A stretch of 64,000 nucleotides of DNA from Bacteroides sp. (GCA_019414665.1 DXLO01000003.1:61085-125084), one strand, 5' to 3'. Shown: positions 45,523-54,882, counted from the first letter of the stretch. A program made the numbers and translations. The notes: a model not told the origin generated them from the letters alone.

Positions 45523-46725
45523 TCATTCGTCTACGTGTCCGGGATATGCTTCAAGGGCTTTACGCAACACAAACAAAGCACGCGCCAGGTCTTCTTTTTT
45601 CAGAACATATGCAACACGTACCTCATTGCGACCTGCACCCGGAGTCGTATAAAAGCCTGCTGCAGGAGCCATCATTACAGTTTCTCCTTCATAATTAAAA
45701 TCGCTTAAACACCATGCGCAGAACTTTTCCGCATCATCAACCGGAAGTTTTGCCACGGTATAGAAAGCCCCCATAGGAATAGGTGAATATACTCCTGGAA
45801 TACGATTCAAGCCATCAATCAGACATTTTCTACGCTCTACATACTCATCATACATTTCACGAGAATACTCTTCCGGTTCATCAAGCGAAGCCTCTGCCGC
45901 AATCTGTCCAATCAAAGGAGGACTTAAACGTGCCTGACAGAATTTCATAACAGCTTTACGGACTTCTTCATTCTTGGTTATCAGAGCACCGATACGGATT
46001 CCACATTCAGAATAACGCTTAGAAACAGAATCAATCAAGACAACATTCTTTTCGATTCCTTCTAAATGACATGCTGAAATATATGGAGAACCTGTATAAA
46101 TAAATTCGCGATAAACTTCATCAGAGAACAAGAATAAATCGTACTTCTTAACCAAATCGCGAATCTGATTCATTTCCCGACGAGTATACAAATAACCAGT
46201 CGGATTATTGGGATTACAAATCAAAATACCTTTGGTCCGTTCGTTTATCAATTCTTCAAACTTTTCTACCTTAGGCAAAGAAAACCCTTCTTCAATCGTC
46301 GTTGTTACTGTACGAATTATAGCTCCCGCCGAAATAGCAAATGCCATATAGTTAGCATATGCAGGTTCGGGCACAATAATTTCATCACCCGGATTCAGAC
46401 AACTCATAAAAGCGAACAAAACAGCTTCAGATCCTCCGGTAGTAATAATAATATCATCAGCATCAAGGTTTATATCGTATTTTTTATAATAGCCCACCAG
46501 TTTTTCACGATAGCTACGATAACCTTGACTGGGACTATATTCGAGAACTGTACGGTCTATATTACGAATCGCATCGAGGGCCGCTCGAGGTGTAGGCAGG
46601 TCTGGCTGACCAATATTCAGATGATATACATGAATTCCTCTTCCTTTTGCAGCTTCAGCCAAAGGAGCCAGCTTACGAATAGGTGACTCTGGCATTTCGT
46701 TTCCTCTAATGGATATTTGTGGCAT
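45523..46725 (-). CDS. Class I/II PLP-dependent aminotransferase
   Basis: A 400-residue aspartate/aromatic-type aminotransferase. The PLP lysine is in SVSKRYSECGIRIG (about residue 236). Other signatures are HLNIGQPDLPTP, ITTGGSEAVLFA, NPNNPTGYLY and DEVYREFIY. It makes or degrades an amino acid; the exact substrate is not readable by eye. The ATG at 46725 (MPQISIRGNEMPESPI) is preferred because a -7 box covers 46755-46762, upstream of it and inside the longer frame. It shares an operon with the LolC/E-like permease. Confidence 0.9.
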   Translation of the reverse strand: MPQISIRGNEMPESPIRKLAPLAEAAKGRGIHVYHLNIGQPDLPTPRAALDAIRNIDRTVLEYSPSQGYRSYREKLVGYYKKYDINLDADDIIITTGGSEAVLFAFMSCLNPGDEIIVPEPAYANYMAFAISAGAIIRTVTTTIEEGFSLPKVEKFEELINERTKGILICNPNNPTGYLYTRREMNQIRDLVKKYDLFLFSDEVYREFIYTGSPYISACHLEGIEKNVVLIDSVSKRYSECGIRIGALITKNEEVRKAVMKFCQARLSPPLIGQIAAEASLDEPEEYSREMYDEYVERRKCLIDGLNRIPGVYSPIPMGAFYTVAKLPVDDAEKFCAWCLSDFNYEGETVMMAPAAGFYTTPGAGRNEVRVAYVLKKEDLARALFVLRKALEAYPGHVDE

Positions 46726-46754
46726 AAATAAACAATTTGATTTTAATGTGGCTA

Positions 46755-46785
46755 CAAATATAACCCGAAAGAACAAAATGCACAA
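46755..46785 (-). promoter_or_regulatory. Promoter of the aminotransferase-permease operon
   Basis: On the minus strand TTG (46785-46783), 20 bases, then TATATTTG (46762-46755). The start codon follows 29 bases later. Confidence 0.75.
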
Positions 46786-46938
46786 CATTTCTTATAAAAT
46801 AAATCCAAAGACGTATTGAGTGAAAAGACTAAACAGGCTCTAAACTCTATCAAAAAACATAAAAACTTCACACAACTTCAGAGAGCCAAAAAGAAAAAAA
46901 TGTATATTCGTAAATGTTAAACCATTACATATAGAGCT

Positions 46939-48174
46939 ATGAATTTATACCTTATTATATTCACATCCGGAAGTTATAAAATGGAGCAAATTTATCAAAG
47001 CCATAAAGAATTATTCATGGCTTTAGAAAAGCATTTTACCCTCCATTTAGTAAACTATAAAGAAGTAGAAAGTATTCCAGCCAATGCATATAAAATGGCA
47101 TTTATAGCAAGCGGAGGTGTAGAAGATTGTGTCATCAGAAATTTCAGTATACTTCCCTACCCTATTACACTACTCTCTGACGGATTGAACAACTCGCTTG
47201 CTGCCGCTCTGGAAATAGCAGCCTGTGTACGCAATAAGGACATGAAAGTACGCATTATCCATGGCCATACAAGCGATATGGCAAAACAAGTATTATTACA
47301 CCACAAAGCTTTTGCAGCCAAACGTTCGTTAAAAGGCAAACGTATCGGAGTCATTGGAACTCCGGCTTCATGGCTGGTAGCCAGCCATGTGGACTATTTA
47401 TTGGCAAGTCAACGATGGGGAGTAAACTATATAGACATACCTCTTCAGGAAGTCTACAAACGGTTCTATGAAATCACAGATGATGAAATCGGACTTGAAG
47501 CTTCTATCTTTGCCAACAAAGCAAAAGCATGTCAGGATGCTACAGCCGAAGATCTTTTAAAGGCCATGCGTTTATACAAAGCCATCAAACAGCTATGTGT
47601 TTCAGAGCAACTAGATGCAATAGCCTTATCTTGTTTTGCCCTAGTAAAACAATTGAATACCACAGGATGTCTGGCACTATCCTTATTAAATAATGAAGGA
47701 ATACCAGCCGGTTGCGAAGGTGATTTACAAGCTATCATGACCATGATGATGGCTAAGGCCGTAACCGGACAACCCTCATTTATGGGAAATCCATCATTTA
47801 TCGACGTCAAACGCAACGAGCTTCTGTTAGCCCACTGCTCTATTGCGACTAAAATGGTTAATGAATTTATCATACGCGACCATTTTGAGACCCAAAGCGG
47901 AATTGCTATACAAGGACTGATGCACGAAGGAGATGTAACAATTTTCAAGTGTGGTAGTGAATGTCTGGACGAATATTATCTGGCAGAAGGTTATATGACT
48001 GAAAATACAAATCTTTCAACATCCTGCCGTACACAATTAAAAATCAAGCTAAACAAGCCTGTCAGCTACTTCCTGACCAATCCGTTGGGCAACCACCATA
48101 TTCTGCTTCAGGGAAGCCATGCCGATGAGATACAAGAGTTCATGCAACAGAATCGGTGCAAGCTACGCGAATGA
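46939..48174 (+). CDS. L-fucose/L-arabinose isomerase-like protein
   Basis: A 411-residue protein resembling the FucI/AraA fold: an N-terminal Rossmann-like half (FIASGGVEDCVI, LKGKRIGVIGTPASWLVASHVD) and a C-terminal half with NEGIPAGCEGDLQAIMTMMMAKAVTGQPSFMGNPSFID and LAHCSIA, where isomerases carry metal-binding Glu, Asp and His. It is shorter than bona fide FucI (about 590 residues), so the reaction may differ. No sugar catabolism genes are adjacent. A box at 46903-46910 (TATATTCG) is one base from the -7 consensus. Confidence 0.65.
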   Translation: MNLYLIIFTSGSYKMEQIYQSHKELFMALEKHFTLHLVNYKEVESIPANAYKMAFIASGGVEDCVIRNFSILPYPITLLSDGLNNSLAAALEIAACVRNKDMKVRIIHGHTSDMAKQVLLHHKAFAAKRSLKGKRIGVIGTPASWLVASHVDYLLASQRWGVNYIDIPLQEVYKRFYEITDDEIGLEASIFANKAKACQDATAEDLLKAMRLYKAIKQLCVSEQLDAIALSCFALVKQLNTTGCLALSLLNNEGIPAGCEGDLQAIMTMMMAKAVTGQPSFMGNPSFIDVKRNELLLAHCSIATKMVNEFIIRDHFETQSGIAIQGLMHEGDVTIFKCGSECLDEYYLAEGYMTENTNLSTSCRTQLKIKLNKPVSYFLTNPLGNHHILLQGSHADEIQEFMQQNRCKLRE

Positions 48175-48218
48175 ACAAATAAATTATCAGTGTAAGAGTT
48201 TTTATTAAAATTTTAGTG

Positions 48219-48226
48219 TACATTTG
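48219..48226 (+). promoter_or_regulatory. -7 box of the DUF4494-yggS-DHODH-like operon
   Basis: TACATTTG matches TAnnTTTG, 38 bases before the DUF4494 start codon. Confidence 0.65.
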
Positions 48227-48264
48227 CATGAACATTGTCAAACTAACACAGAAAGAAATTCATT

Positions 48265-48744
48265 ATGATGCATAATTGGTTCGAATGTAAAATCCGCTAC
48301 GAAAAAGTTGCGGAGAACGGCATGAACAAAAAAGTAACAGAACCTTATCTGGTAGATGCACTCAGTTTTACAGAAGCTGAATCACGCATCATCGAAGAAA
48401 TAACCCCATTCATCAGCGGAGAATTTACGGTAGCAGACATTAAACGAGCTAACTATAGTGAACTATTCCCATGTGAAGAAGATGCAGCCGACCGCTGGTT
48501 TAAATGCAAACTGTATTTCATTACACTCGATGAAAAAAGCGGCGCTGAAAAGAAAACAGCAACAAACGTACTGGTACAAGCTTCCGACTTACGGGATGCT
48601 GTAAAAAAGCTGGATGAAGGAATGAAAGGCACAATGGCCGATTACGTCATTGCTTCGATTGCAGAAACAGCAATTATGGATGTATATCCCTATTCTGCCG
48701 AACCAGACGTTAAGCCGGAATTTCCAGATGCCGATAAAAGATAA
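48265..48744 (+). CDS. DUF4494 family protein
   Basis: A 159-residue soluble protein of the DUF4494 family, which is restricted mainly to Bacteroidetes and lacks known function. It shows two similar halves, each beginning with a W-F-x-C-K sequence (NWFECKIRYEK and RWFKCKLYFIT), which suggests an internal duplication. No signal peptide or membrane segment is seen. It leads an operon with yggS 23 bases downstream. An interaction with PLP or pyrimidine metabolism is possible but unproven. Confidence 0.8.
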   Translation: MMHNWFECKIRYEKVAENGMNKKVTEPYLVDALSFTEAESRIIEEITPFISGEFTVADIKRANYSELFPCEEDAADRWFKCKLYFITLDEKSGAEKKTATNVLVQASDLRDAVKKLDEGMKGTMADYVIASIAETAIMDVYPYSAEPDVKPEFPDADKR

Positions 48745-48767
48745 GACTGAAAAAACAACAATCAGAA

Positions 48768-49436
48768 ATGGATATTCAAGCTAATTTAAAGGAAGTAATA
48801 GCGGAACTACCGACAAATGTACGCCTTGTAGCTGTATCAAAGTTCCATCCTGCCGAAGCTATCGAAGCTGCATATTCGGCAGGTCAACGCATTTTTGGCG
48901 AAAGCAAAGAACAAGAGCTATCCGGCAAGCATGAACAATTACCGAAAGATATTGAATGGCATTTTATCGGACACTTACAAACCAACAAAGTAAAATACAT
49001 TGCACCCTACATCGCAATGATACATGCCGCCGATTCCTATAAATTACTGGTTGAGATAAATAAGCAGGCTGCCAAGCACGAACGCACTATTCCCTGCTTA
49101 CTCGAAATTCACATAGCACAGGAAGAAAGCAAATATGGCTTTACATTCGACAGTTGTCGGGAAATGCTTCGTACAGGAGAATGGAAAAATCTGAACAATA
49201 TCTGTATCGCAGGTGTTATGGGTATGGCGACGAATACTGAGGACGAAACAGAAATTGCCAACGAATTTCATTCTCTAAAAGTATTTTTTGATGAGCTGAA
49301 ACAAGAATTCTTTTCCGATCGCCCTGAATTTAAAGAAATCTCTATGGGAATGTCACACGACTACCCGATAGCCGTAAAAGAAGGAAGTACAATGGTACGC
49401 GTAGGGAGCAAAATTTTTGGAGACAGAAACTATTAA
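48768..49436 (+). CDS. yggS: YggS-type PLP homeostasis protein
   Basis: A 222-residue PLP-binding protein (PLPBP/YggS/Alr_N family), which controls free PLP and amino-acid pools. The PLP lysine is Lys25 in AVSKFHP. WHFIGHLQTNK and SMGMSHDYPIAVKEGSTMVRVG (the C-terminal phosphate site) are both intact. The length is normal. It sits in an operon between DUF4494 and the DHODH-like gene. Confidence 0.93.
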   Translation: MDIQANLKEVIAELPTNVRLVAVSKFHPAEAIEAAYSAGQRIFGESKEQELSGKHEQLPKDIEWHFIGHLQTNKVKYIAPYIAMIHAADSYKLLVEINKQAAKHERTIPCLLEIHIAQEESKYGFTFDSCREMLRTGEWKNLNNICIAGVMGMATNTEDETEIANEFHSLKVFFDELKQEFFSDRPEFKEISMGMSHDYPIAVKEGSTMVRVGSKIFGDRNY

Positions 49437-49448
49437 AATCTAACTAAT

Positions 49449-50426
49449 ATGGCACAACTAAAAACAACTTTCGCAGGATTAGCACTTGAGAACCCTATTA
49501 TTATCAGTAGTTCGGGACTTACTAACAGTGCTGAAAAAATAAAAAAACTAGAAGAAGCCGGCGCTGGAGCTGTTGTTCTGAAATCAGTTTTTGAAGAACA
49601 AATCAGCATGCAAGCAGGATCAATGCAGGGCTATGGTTCACCAGAAGCAGACGACTATCTGGGAGCTTACGTACGTTCTCATGCGCTTAACGAACATATC
49701 AATTTAATAGAAGAAACAAAAAAAATATGTCATATTCCTGTTATAGCTAGCATCAACTGTTACAGTGACAGCGAATGGGTAGATTTTGCTACAATGATGG
49801 AAAAAGCAGGAGCAGATGCTCTGGAAATTAATATCCTATCTCTACAGACAGATAAGGATTACACTCCAGGCAGTTTCGAACAACGTCATATAGACATTCT
49901 CTGCCACATCAAGAAAGTAGTAAAAATCCCTGTAATCATGAAATTGGGAAGCAACCTTACAAATCCGGTTGCATTGATTAATCAGCTTTATGCTAACGGA
50001 GCTGCAGCTGTAGTTCTATTCAACCGTTTTTATCAGACTGATATAAACATCGACACCATGGCCTTCACCAGTGCCAATGTAATGAGTACTCCTAATGAAC
50101 TGCCTGACCGTCTGCGCTGGACAGCTATTGCTTCAGCAGCTGTTCCACGTTTGGATTACGCTGTTTCGGGTGGCGTACATTGCGGCAAAGGAGTTATTAA
50201 ATCTATTTTGGCTGGCGCAGCTGCTGTTGAAGTATGCAGTGTAATTTATCAATATGGTGCAAAAGAAATAGAGAATATGAAAAAAGAACTAAGTGAATGG
50301 ATGGACGAAAAAAGTTATGAAAGCCTGTCACAATTCAAAGGTAAGATGAACGCAGAATCAGCTGGCGAAATCAATCCATTCGAACGCACTCAGTTCATGA
50401 GATATTATAGTAACAGAGAAGAATAA
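49449..50426 (+). CDS. Dihydroorotate dehydrogenase-like flavoprotein
   Basis: A 325-residue TIM-barrel flavoprotein related to class 1 dihydroorotate dehydrogenases. It contains LENPIIISSSGLTNS, VIASINCYSDSEWVDFA, ALEINILS and the FMN-phosphate region VSGGVHCGKGVIKSILAGAAAVEVCSV. It is not the canonical PyrD: the catalytic loop differs and the tail is longer. A relative of the same family acts on dihydropyrimidines or other heterocycles; the substrate is unknown. It is the last gene of the operon, followed by a terminator. Confidence 0.82.
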   Translation: MAQLKTTFAGLALENPIIISSSGLTNSAEKIKKLEEAGAGAVVLKSVFEEQISMQAGSMQGYGSPEADDYLGAYVRSHALNEHINLIEETKKICHIPVIASINCYSDSEWVDFATMMEKAGADALEINILSLQTDKDYTPGSFEQRHIDILCHIKKVVKIPVIMKLGSNLTNPVALINQLYANGAAAVVLFNRFYQTDINIDTMAFTSANVMSTPNELPDRLRWTAIASAAVPRLDYAVSGGVHCGKGVIKSILAGAAAVEVCSVIYQYGAKEIENMKKELSEWMDEKSYESLSQFKGKMNAESAGEINPFERTQFMRYYSNREE

Positions 50427-50450
50427 GAATATCGTTGCGAATTAAAAACG

Positions 50451-50490
50451 AATCCGGCGGACTTAGATATTTAAGTTCACCGGATTTTTT
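50451..50490 (+). terminator. Terminator after the DHODH-like gene
   Basis: Arms AATCCGGCGGACTTA (50451-50465) and TAAGTTCACCGGATT (50472-50486) pair with two mismatches. A T-run follows. It lies 24 bases past the stop. Confidence 0.85.
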
Positions 50491-50622
50491 ATATCCTTAT
50501 CTGTATAACTTTCCTCCGCAAAAGATAAAAGTTCCAGATAGAAACAGGATCTACTTATTGCTACCACAGTATCTAGAACATTAAAAAGATACTCTCAAAT
50601 GTTTTTTTTCAGTAAAACATGT

Positions 50623-50630
50623 TACTTTTG
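50623..50630 (+). promoter_or_regulatory. -7 box of the DUF2807 gene
   Basis: TACTTTTG matches TAnnTTTG, 47 bases before the start codon. An eight-base T-run at 50602-50609 occupies the -33 region. Confidence 0.6.
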
Positions 50631-50677
50631 TGATATATCTGCGTCTAAATATATAAAAGACACCAAAACTTAATTTT

Positions 50678-51607
50678 ATGAAAACATTTACATTTGCAGC
50701 CTCATTGGCTATAGCACTGACACTGATTACTTCCGAAAGTTGTTCTTTTGCTATAGGAAATACACCTATTAAACCAAGCAAAAAATACGTAACCAAAAAG
50801 GTAGAAATCAAGAATATTAATTCTATCAGCGCTTCAACTTCAGTAGACGTTGTATACACACAATCGCAAGGAAAAGCCTATGCAGAAGTATATGCGCCCG
50901 ACAATATTATTCCATACATAAAAGTCCAGCAAAGTGGAAATAAGCTAAAAGTAAACTATGATTTTCCAAAAGGGGAATCATTATCCATACAAGGAAAATA
51001 TGTATGTGAGGTAAGAGTTTTTGCACCGGAAGTAACAGACTTTTCGACCTCCAGTTCTTCCGATATCAAATTTGCCAACGGACTAAAGACTCATAAAGAT
51101 GTCACTCTCAACACATCGAGCAGTGGAGATATCGATGCAACAAACATTACTTGCAGCAATCTGAAAATGAACACTTCCAGCAGTGGAGATATCACAATAG
51201 ATAATATCACATGCCATATGCTTAGCCTTTCAACCAGCAGCAGTGGAGATATGAAAATTAACACAGCCCGGTGTAACGAAACTGACATTAAGTCGAGCTC
51301 ATCAGGTGACTGCGAAATAGAATCACTATCATGCAGAGGTACAGTAAAAGCAACAACTAGCTCTTCCGGTGACATCAGCTTATCCGGAAAATGTGAAGAT
51401 GCTAATTATTCTGCACAGTCAGGAGGAAATATTTATGCCAAAAGTCTGAAATCGAAGAATGTAACAGCCTCAGCCACTTCTGGAGGAGATATTGAATGTT
51501 ATGCCAGTGACAGACTTTCTACTCATACAAGCAGTGGAGGTGACATCCGGTATGCCGGAAATCCGAGAAGCATAGAAGGGAAGTCGGATAATGTATCCAA
51601 ACTTTAA
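50678..51607 (+). CDS. DUF2807 (head GIN domain) repeat-rich surface protein
   Basis: A 309-residue protein with a signal peptide (about 1-25) and a DUF2807 domain (putative auto-transporter adhesin, head GIN domain) from about residue 45 on. The middle and C-terminal part (about residues 140-300) repeats T/S-SSSGD with a period near 20 residues, later SGG variants, consistent with a beta-helix. It probably faces the periplasm or cell surface. The function of the family is not settled. Three of the coding repeats share an identical 14-base core 60 bases apart. It is a single gene, with its own -7 box and terminator. Confidence 0.85.
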   Translation: MKTFTFAASLAIALTLITSESCSFAIGNTPIKPSKKYVTKKVEIKNINSISASTSVDVVYTQSQGKAYAEVYAPDNIIPYIKVQQSGNKLKVNYDFPKGESLSIQGKYVCEVRVFAPEVTDFSTSSSSDIKFANGLKTHKDVTLNTSSSGDIDATNITCSNLKMNTSSSGDITIDNITCHMLSLSTSSSGDMKINTARCNETDIKSSSSGDCEIESLSCRGTVKATTSSSGDISLSGKCEDANYSAQSGGNIYAKSLKSKNVTASATSGGDIECYASDRLSTHTSSGGDIRYAGNPRSIEGKSDNVSKL

Positions 51608-51648
51608 AAAAGTAAACGGTTAGAATCTCCTCCTCTATCTTCCACAAG

Positions 51649-51710
51649 AAAAGATGCTGAAAATCAAGTATTCTATCTAAATCAAGAATCATTTTCAGCA
51701 TCTTTTTTCT
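51649..51710 (+). terminator. Terminator of the DUF2807 gene
   Basis: Perfect 16-base arms at 51649-51664 and 51691-51706 around a 26-base loop, with a T-run on the plus strand. It lies 41 bases past the stop codon. Confidence 0.85.
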
Positions 51711-51868
51711 TTTCAGACTCAGTCATATCATGCTCCTACCCAAATCTTTCATCAGCCAGACACTGCATACTTCTTCAGATAAAGATAGCAAACAGCATAA
51801 CTCCAATAAATAATCAGAATATTTCACCACATAAAGTGCAAAGAATGAAACAGTATGAAGCTGTTTAA

Positions 51869-51900
51869 TTTGGAATACTAAGAATTAAACAATATCTTTG
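51869..51900 (+). promoter_or_regulatory. Promoter of the acyl-CoA synthetase operon
   Basis: TTTG at 51869-51872, 20 bases, then TATCTTTG at 51893-51900: both elements and the spacing match the Bacteroidetes consensus. The leader to the ATG at 51944 is about 37 bases. Confidence 0.85.
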
Positions 51901-51943
51901 CACAATAAGGCACATTTTGTGCACTACTAAATTTTTACATTTT

Positions 51944-53602
51944 ATGGAAAAAAGTTTTATTGCCTTTGTAGAAGAAAGCATCAAGAAACACTGGGATCTG
52001 GATGCATTGACTGATTATAAAGGTGCAACCTTACAATATAAAGATGTTGCCCGCAAAATAGAAAAGTTACATATCCTACTTGCAGAAAGCGGAATCAAAC
52101 CGGGTGACAAAGTAGCTGTCTGTGGACGAAACAGCTCACACTGGGGAGTGGCCTTTCTTGCCATACTGACTTATGGAGCAGTAGCCGTACCTATCTTGCA
52201 TGAATTTAAAGCAGACAATATCCACAATATAGTCAATCACTCAGAAGCACGCTTACTCTTTGTGGGCGATGTAGTATGGGAGTCACTAAACGAAGCAGAA
52301 ATGCCTCTGCTGGAAGGTATCATCCTCATGACTGACTTTACGCTATTGGTATGCCGCAGCAAACAGCTGGAATATGCTCGCGAACATCTGAATGAACTTT
52401 TCGGCAAGAAATTTCCTCGTAATTTCCGCCGTGAACATGTATCATACCGCCGCGACAATCCGGAGGAACTGGCTGTAATAAACTATACTTCGGGAACTAC
52501 AAGTTTTTCGAAAGGAGTTATGCTTCCCTATCGTTCACTGTGGGCTAATACTCAGTTTGCTTTCGATGTACTGACATTAAAGCCTGGCGACAGAATTGTT
52601 TCCATGCTGCCAATGGCACATATGTACGGTCTGGCATTCGAGTTTTTATATGAGGTTGCTTGTGGATGTCATGTATTCTTTCTCACTCGTATGCCTAGTC
52701 CCAAAATCATTTTCCAGGCATTTGCTGATGTTAAGCCGCATATTGTTATTGCCGTACCACTGATAATAGAAAAAATTATTAAAAAGAACGTACTGCCTAA
52801 ACTGGAAACACTCAAGATGAAAGTCTTGCTGAAGGTTCCCATTATTAACGACAAGATAAAAGCAGCTGTCCGTGAACAGATGATTCAAGGGTTTGGAGGT
52901 AATTTTTACGAAGTTATTATCGGTGGAGCTGCTTTCAACCAGGAAGTAGAAAAATTACTTAAAAGCATTGATTTTCCTTATACCGTAGGTTACGGAATGA
53001 CTGAATGTGGTCCGATTATCTGCTATGAAGACTGGAAACGTTTCAAACCGGGTTCTTGCGGAAAAGCAGCACCTCGTATGGAAGTACGTATCGACAGTCC
53101 CGACCCACAAAATATAGTAGGAGAAATTCTAACACGTGGCGATAATGTTATGTTGGGATATTACAAAAATCCTGAAGCGACAGCACAAATCCTCGATGCT
53201 GATGGCTGGTTGCACACGGGAGACCTGGGTGTAATGGATGAAGAAGGTAACGTAACCATCAAAGGAAGAAGCAAAAACATGCTTCTCGGTCCTTCCGGCC
53301 AAAATATCTATCCAGAAGAGATAGAAGAAAAGTTGAATAACTTACCATTTGTCGCAGAGTGTATCGTTATCCAGCAAAACGACAATAAACTCGTTGCCCT
53401 GATTTATCCTGATTTTGAAGATGCATATTCGCAGGGTATGAGCGACAGCGACATAGAAGCAGTAATGGAAGAAAATCGCACAACGCTAAATGCAGAGCTT
53501 CCAGCTTATTCACAAATTTCACGAATAAAAATCTATCCTGAAGAATTCGAAAAGACTCCGAAAAAGAGTATCAAGCGATTCCTTTATCAGGATGTAAAAT
53601 AA
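51944..53602 (+). CDS. AMP-forming acyl-CoA synthetase
   Basis: A 552-residue ANL-superfamily enzyme, which activates a carboxylic acid as acyl-adenylate and transfers it to CoA. Motifs: YTSGTTSFSKGV (residues 181-192, P-loop), GYGMTECGP (from 349), WLHTGDLG (about 424-431), and a C-terminal Lys in KTPKKSIKR. It is most similar in layout to long-chain fatty-acid CoA ligases; the chain length cannot be inferred. The ATG at 51944 is preferred over 51917 because it fits the family N-terminus. The repeat protein gene follows after six bases. Confidence 0.9.
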   Translation: MEKSFIAFVEESIKKHWDLDALTDYKGATLQYKDVARKIEKLHILLAESGIKPGDKVAVCGRNSSHWGVAFLAILTYGAVAVPILHEFKADNIHNIVNHSEARLLFVGDVVWESLNEAEMPLLEGIILMTDFTLLVCRSKQLEYAREHLNELFGKKFPRNFRREHVSYRRDNPEELAVINYTSGTTSFSKGVMLPYRSLWANTQFAFDVLTLKPGDRIVSMLPMAHMYGLAFEFLYEVACGCHVFFLTRMPSPKIIFQAFADVKPHIVIAVPLIIEKIIKKNVLPKLETLKMKVLLKVPIINDKIKAAVREQMIQGFGGNFYEVIIGGAAFNQEVEKLLKSIDFPYTVGYGMTECGPIICYEDWKRFKPGSCGKAAPRMEVRIDSPDPQNIVGEILTRGDNVMLGYYKNPEATAQILDADGWLHTGDLGVMDEEGNVTIKGRSKNMLLGPSGQNIYPEEIEEKLNNLPFVAECIVIQQNDNKLVALIYPDFEDAYSQGMSDSDIEAVMEENRTTLNAELPAYSQISRIKIYPEEFEKTPKKSIKRFLYQDVK

Positions 53603-53608
53603 AAACTG

Positions 53609-54862
53609 ATGAAACTTAACACCAAACTTATAAGCATGTTCCTGTCAGGTTGTCTGCTGGCAGGAACAATGCCTTTTTATGCTCAAACACGCTCCAATAA
53701 AGGATTGAAAAAAGGAGTAAATCTAGCAGCTAATATCACAAATAAGAAGAAAGATCCTCCACGAACCTATCTGAATCTTGGCCTCATAAGCAATTATAGT
53801 TGCCTGAATGGTGTAGGCATCAATGCAATTTCCAGTATAACTCATTATCATTCCATAGGATTTCAAGTAGCAGGAATAACCAATGTTACAGGATTAAACG
53901 CGTCAGGATTTCAGTTATCAGGTATAGCTAATGTAACCGGAAAAGACACAAAAGGAGTTACACTTGCCGGACTAATAAATGTAACAGGAAATTCCTCATC
54001 AGGAATCGCAGTATCTGCTATTGGAAACGTTGCCGGACTAGATGCAAAAGGTATTTTTATAGGTGGACTAGTAACCATTGCAGGCAGAAATAGCTCAGGA
54101 GTACATTTTGCAGGACTCGCCAATGTTACAAAGAAAACACAAAAAGGTGTCTTTATAGGTGGTTTAATGAATGTAAGCGGAGAAACCCTGAAAGGAGTAC
54201 AGCTCACCAGTTTACTGAACGTTGCCGGAACTCAGAACAAAGGTCTGCAACTTGCCGCATTAGGAAATATAGCTGTGGATAATCGAGGAATGCAATTGGG
54301 TATCACAAACTATGGAGAACAGAACAACGGTTTGCAGGCAGGTCTGGCAAATGTATCTGTCAAAACTGCAAAAGGTTTGCAACTGGGTATTGTAAATATC
54401 AGTCAAGATAGTACAGCACATCAAATAGGCTGTATCAACATTACTCCCCATACAAAATACCAGATGATTATCTCGGGAGGCAATCTCAACAAGGTAAATC
54501 TGGCTATACGTTTTAAAAATCGACATACATATACAGAACTTGGAGGCGGAGCATTTTACTTAAATTCCGATTATAAAGCATCCGTTTCGGCATTCTATCG
54601 GGGAGGTTTATATTGTTCTCTCCTCCCGCGACTAGAGCTGAGTGCAGATGCAGGATTTTACCATATTGAAACACTTGATAATAAGAACCAAGGAATACCA
54701 GCAAGACTATATGCTTTACAACCACGAATAAACGTAGAATATCGCATAGGAAGTAAATTGGGAATCTTTGCTTCAGGAGGATACAGCTGGACCCGCCAGT
54801 ATGGTCACAGTAGCATGTTCGACCACAAAGCAACCTTCGAAGCTGGAATCGTATTATTTTAA
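53609..54862 (+). CDS. 16-residue-repeat surface protein (LA_2272-like)
   Basis: A 417-residue protein with a signal peptide (about 1-26). Residues 84-269 are twelve consecutive repeats, eight of exactly 16 residues and four of 14-15, with the pattern G-h-x-h-x-G-h-x-N-V-T-G-x-x-x-K/S (examples: GFQLSGIANVTGKDTK and GVTLAGLINVTGNSSS). Such a period suggests a beta-solenoid, as in LA_2272-type surface repeat proteins. The last 140 residues read as outer-membrane beta-strands (FEAGIVLF end). It is coupled to an acyl-CoA synthetase six bases upstream, though the reason is unknown. Function is unknown; the family name rests on memory of the repeat pattern. Confidence 0.75.
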   Translation: MKLNTKLISMFLSGCLLAGTMPFYAQTRSNKGLKKGVNLAANITNKKKDPPRTYLNLGLISNYSCLNGVGINAISSITHYHSIGFQVAGITNVTGLNASGFQLSGIANVTGKDTKGVTLAGLINVTGNSSSGIAVSAIGNVAGLDAKGIFIGGLVTIAGRNSSGVHFAGLANVTKKTQKGVFIGGLMNVSGETLKGVQLTSLLNVAGTQNKGLQLAALGNIAVDNRGMQLGITNYGEQNNGLQAGLANVSVKTAKGLQLGIVNISQDSTAHQIGCINITPHTKYQMIISGGNLNKVNLAIRFKNRHTYTELGGGAFYLNSDYKASVSAFYRGGLYCSLLPRLELSADAGFYHIETLDNKNQGIPARLYALQPRINVEYRIGSKLGIFASGGYSWTRQYGHSSMFDHKATFEAGIVLF

Positions 54863-54882
54863 ATTACTATATCTCTAAAAAA

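Larger units (their letters stand above)
51608..51943. other. Interval with terminator and promoter
   Basis: No gene is supported in these 336 bases. The left part holds the terminator of the DUF2807 gene and the right part the promoter of the acyl-CoA synthetase. The sequence between (about 51711-51868) shows no clear structure. Confidence 0.6.

Noticed and set aside
51119..51560. Regular 60-base repeats considered as a CRISPR array
   Set aside because: They are in-frame coding repeats without unique spacers, and no cas genes are present; the Cas4-like motif at 22700 belongs to a helicase fusion.
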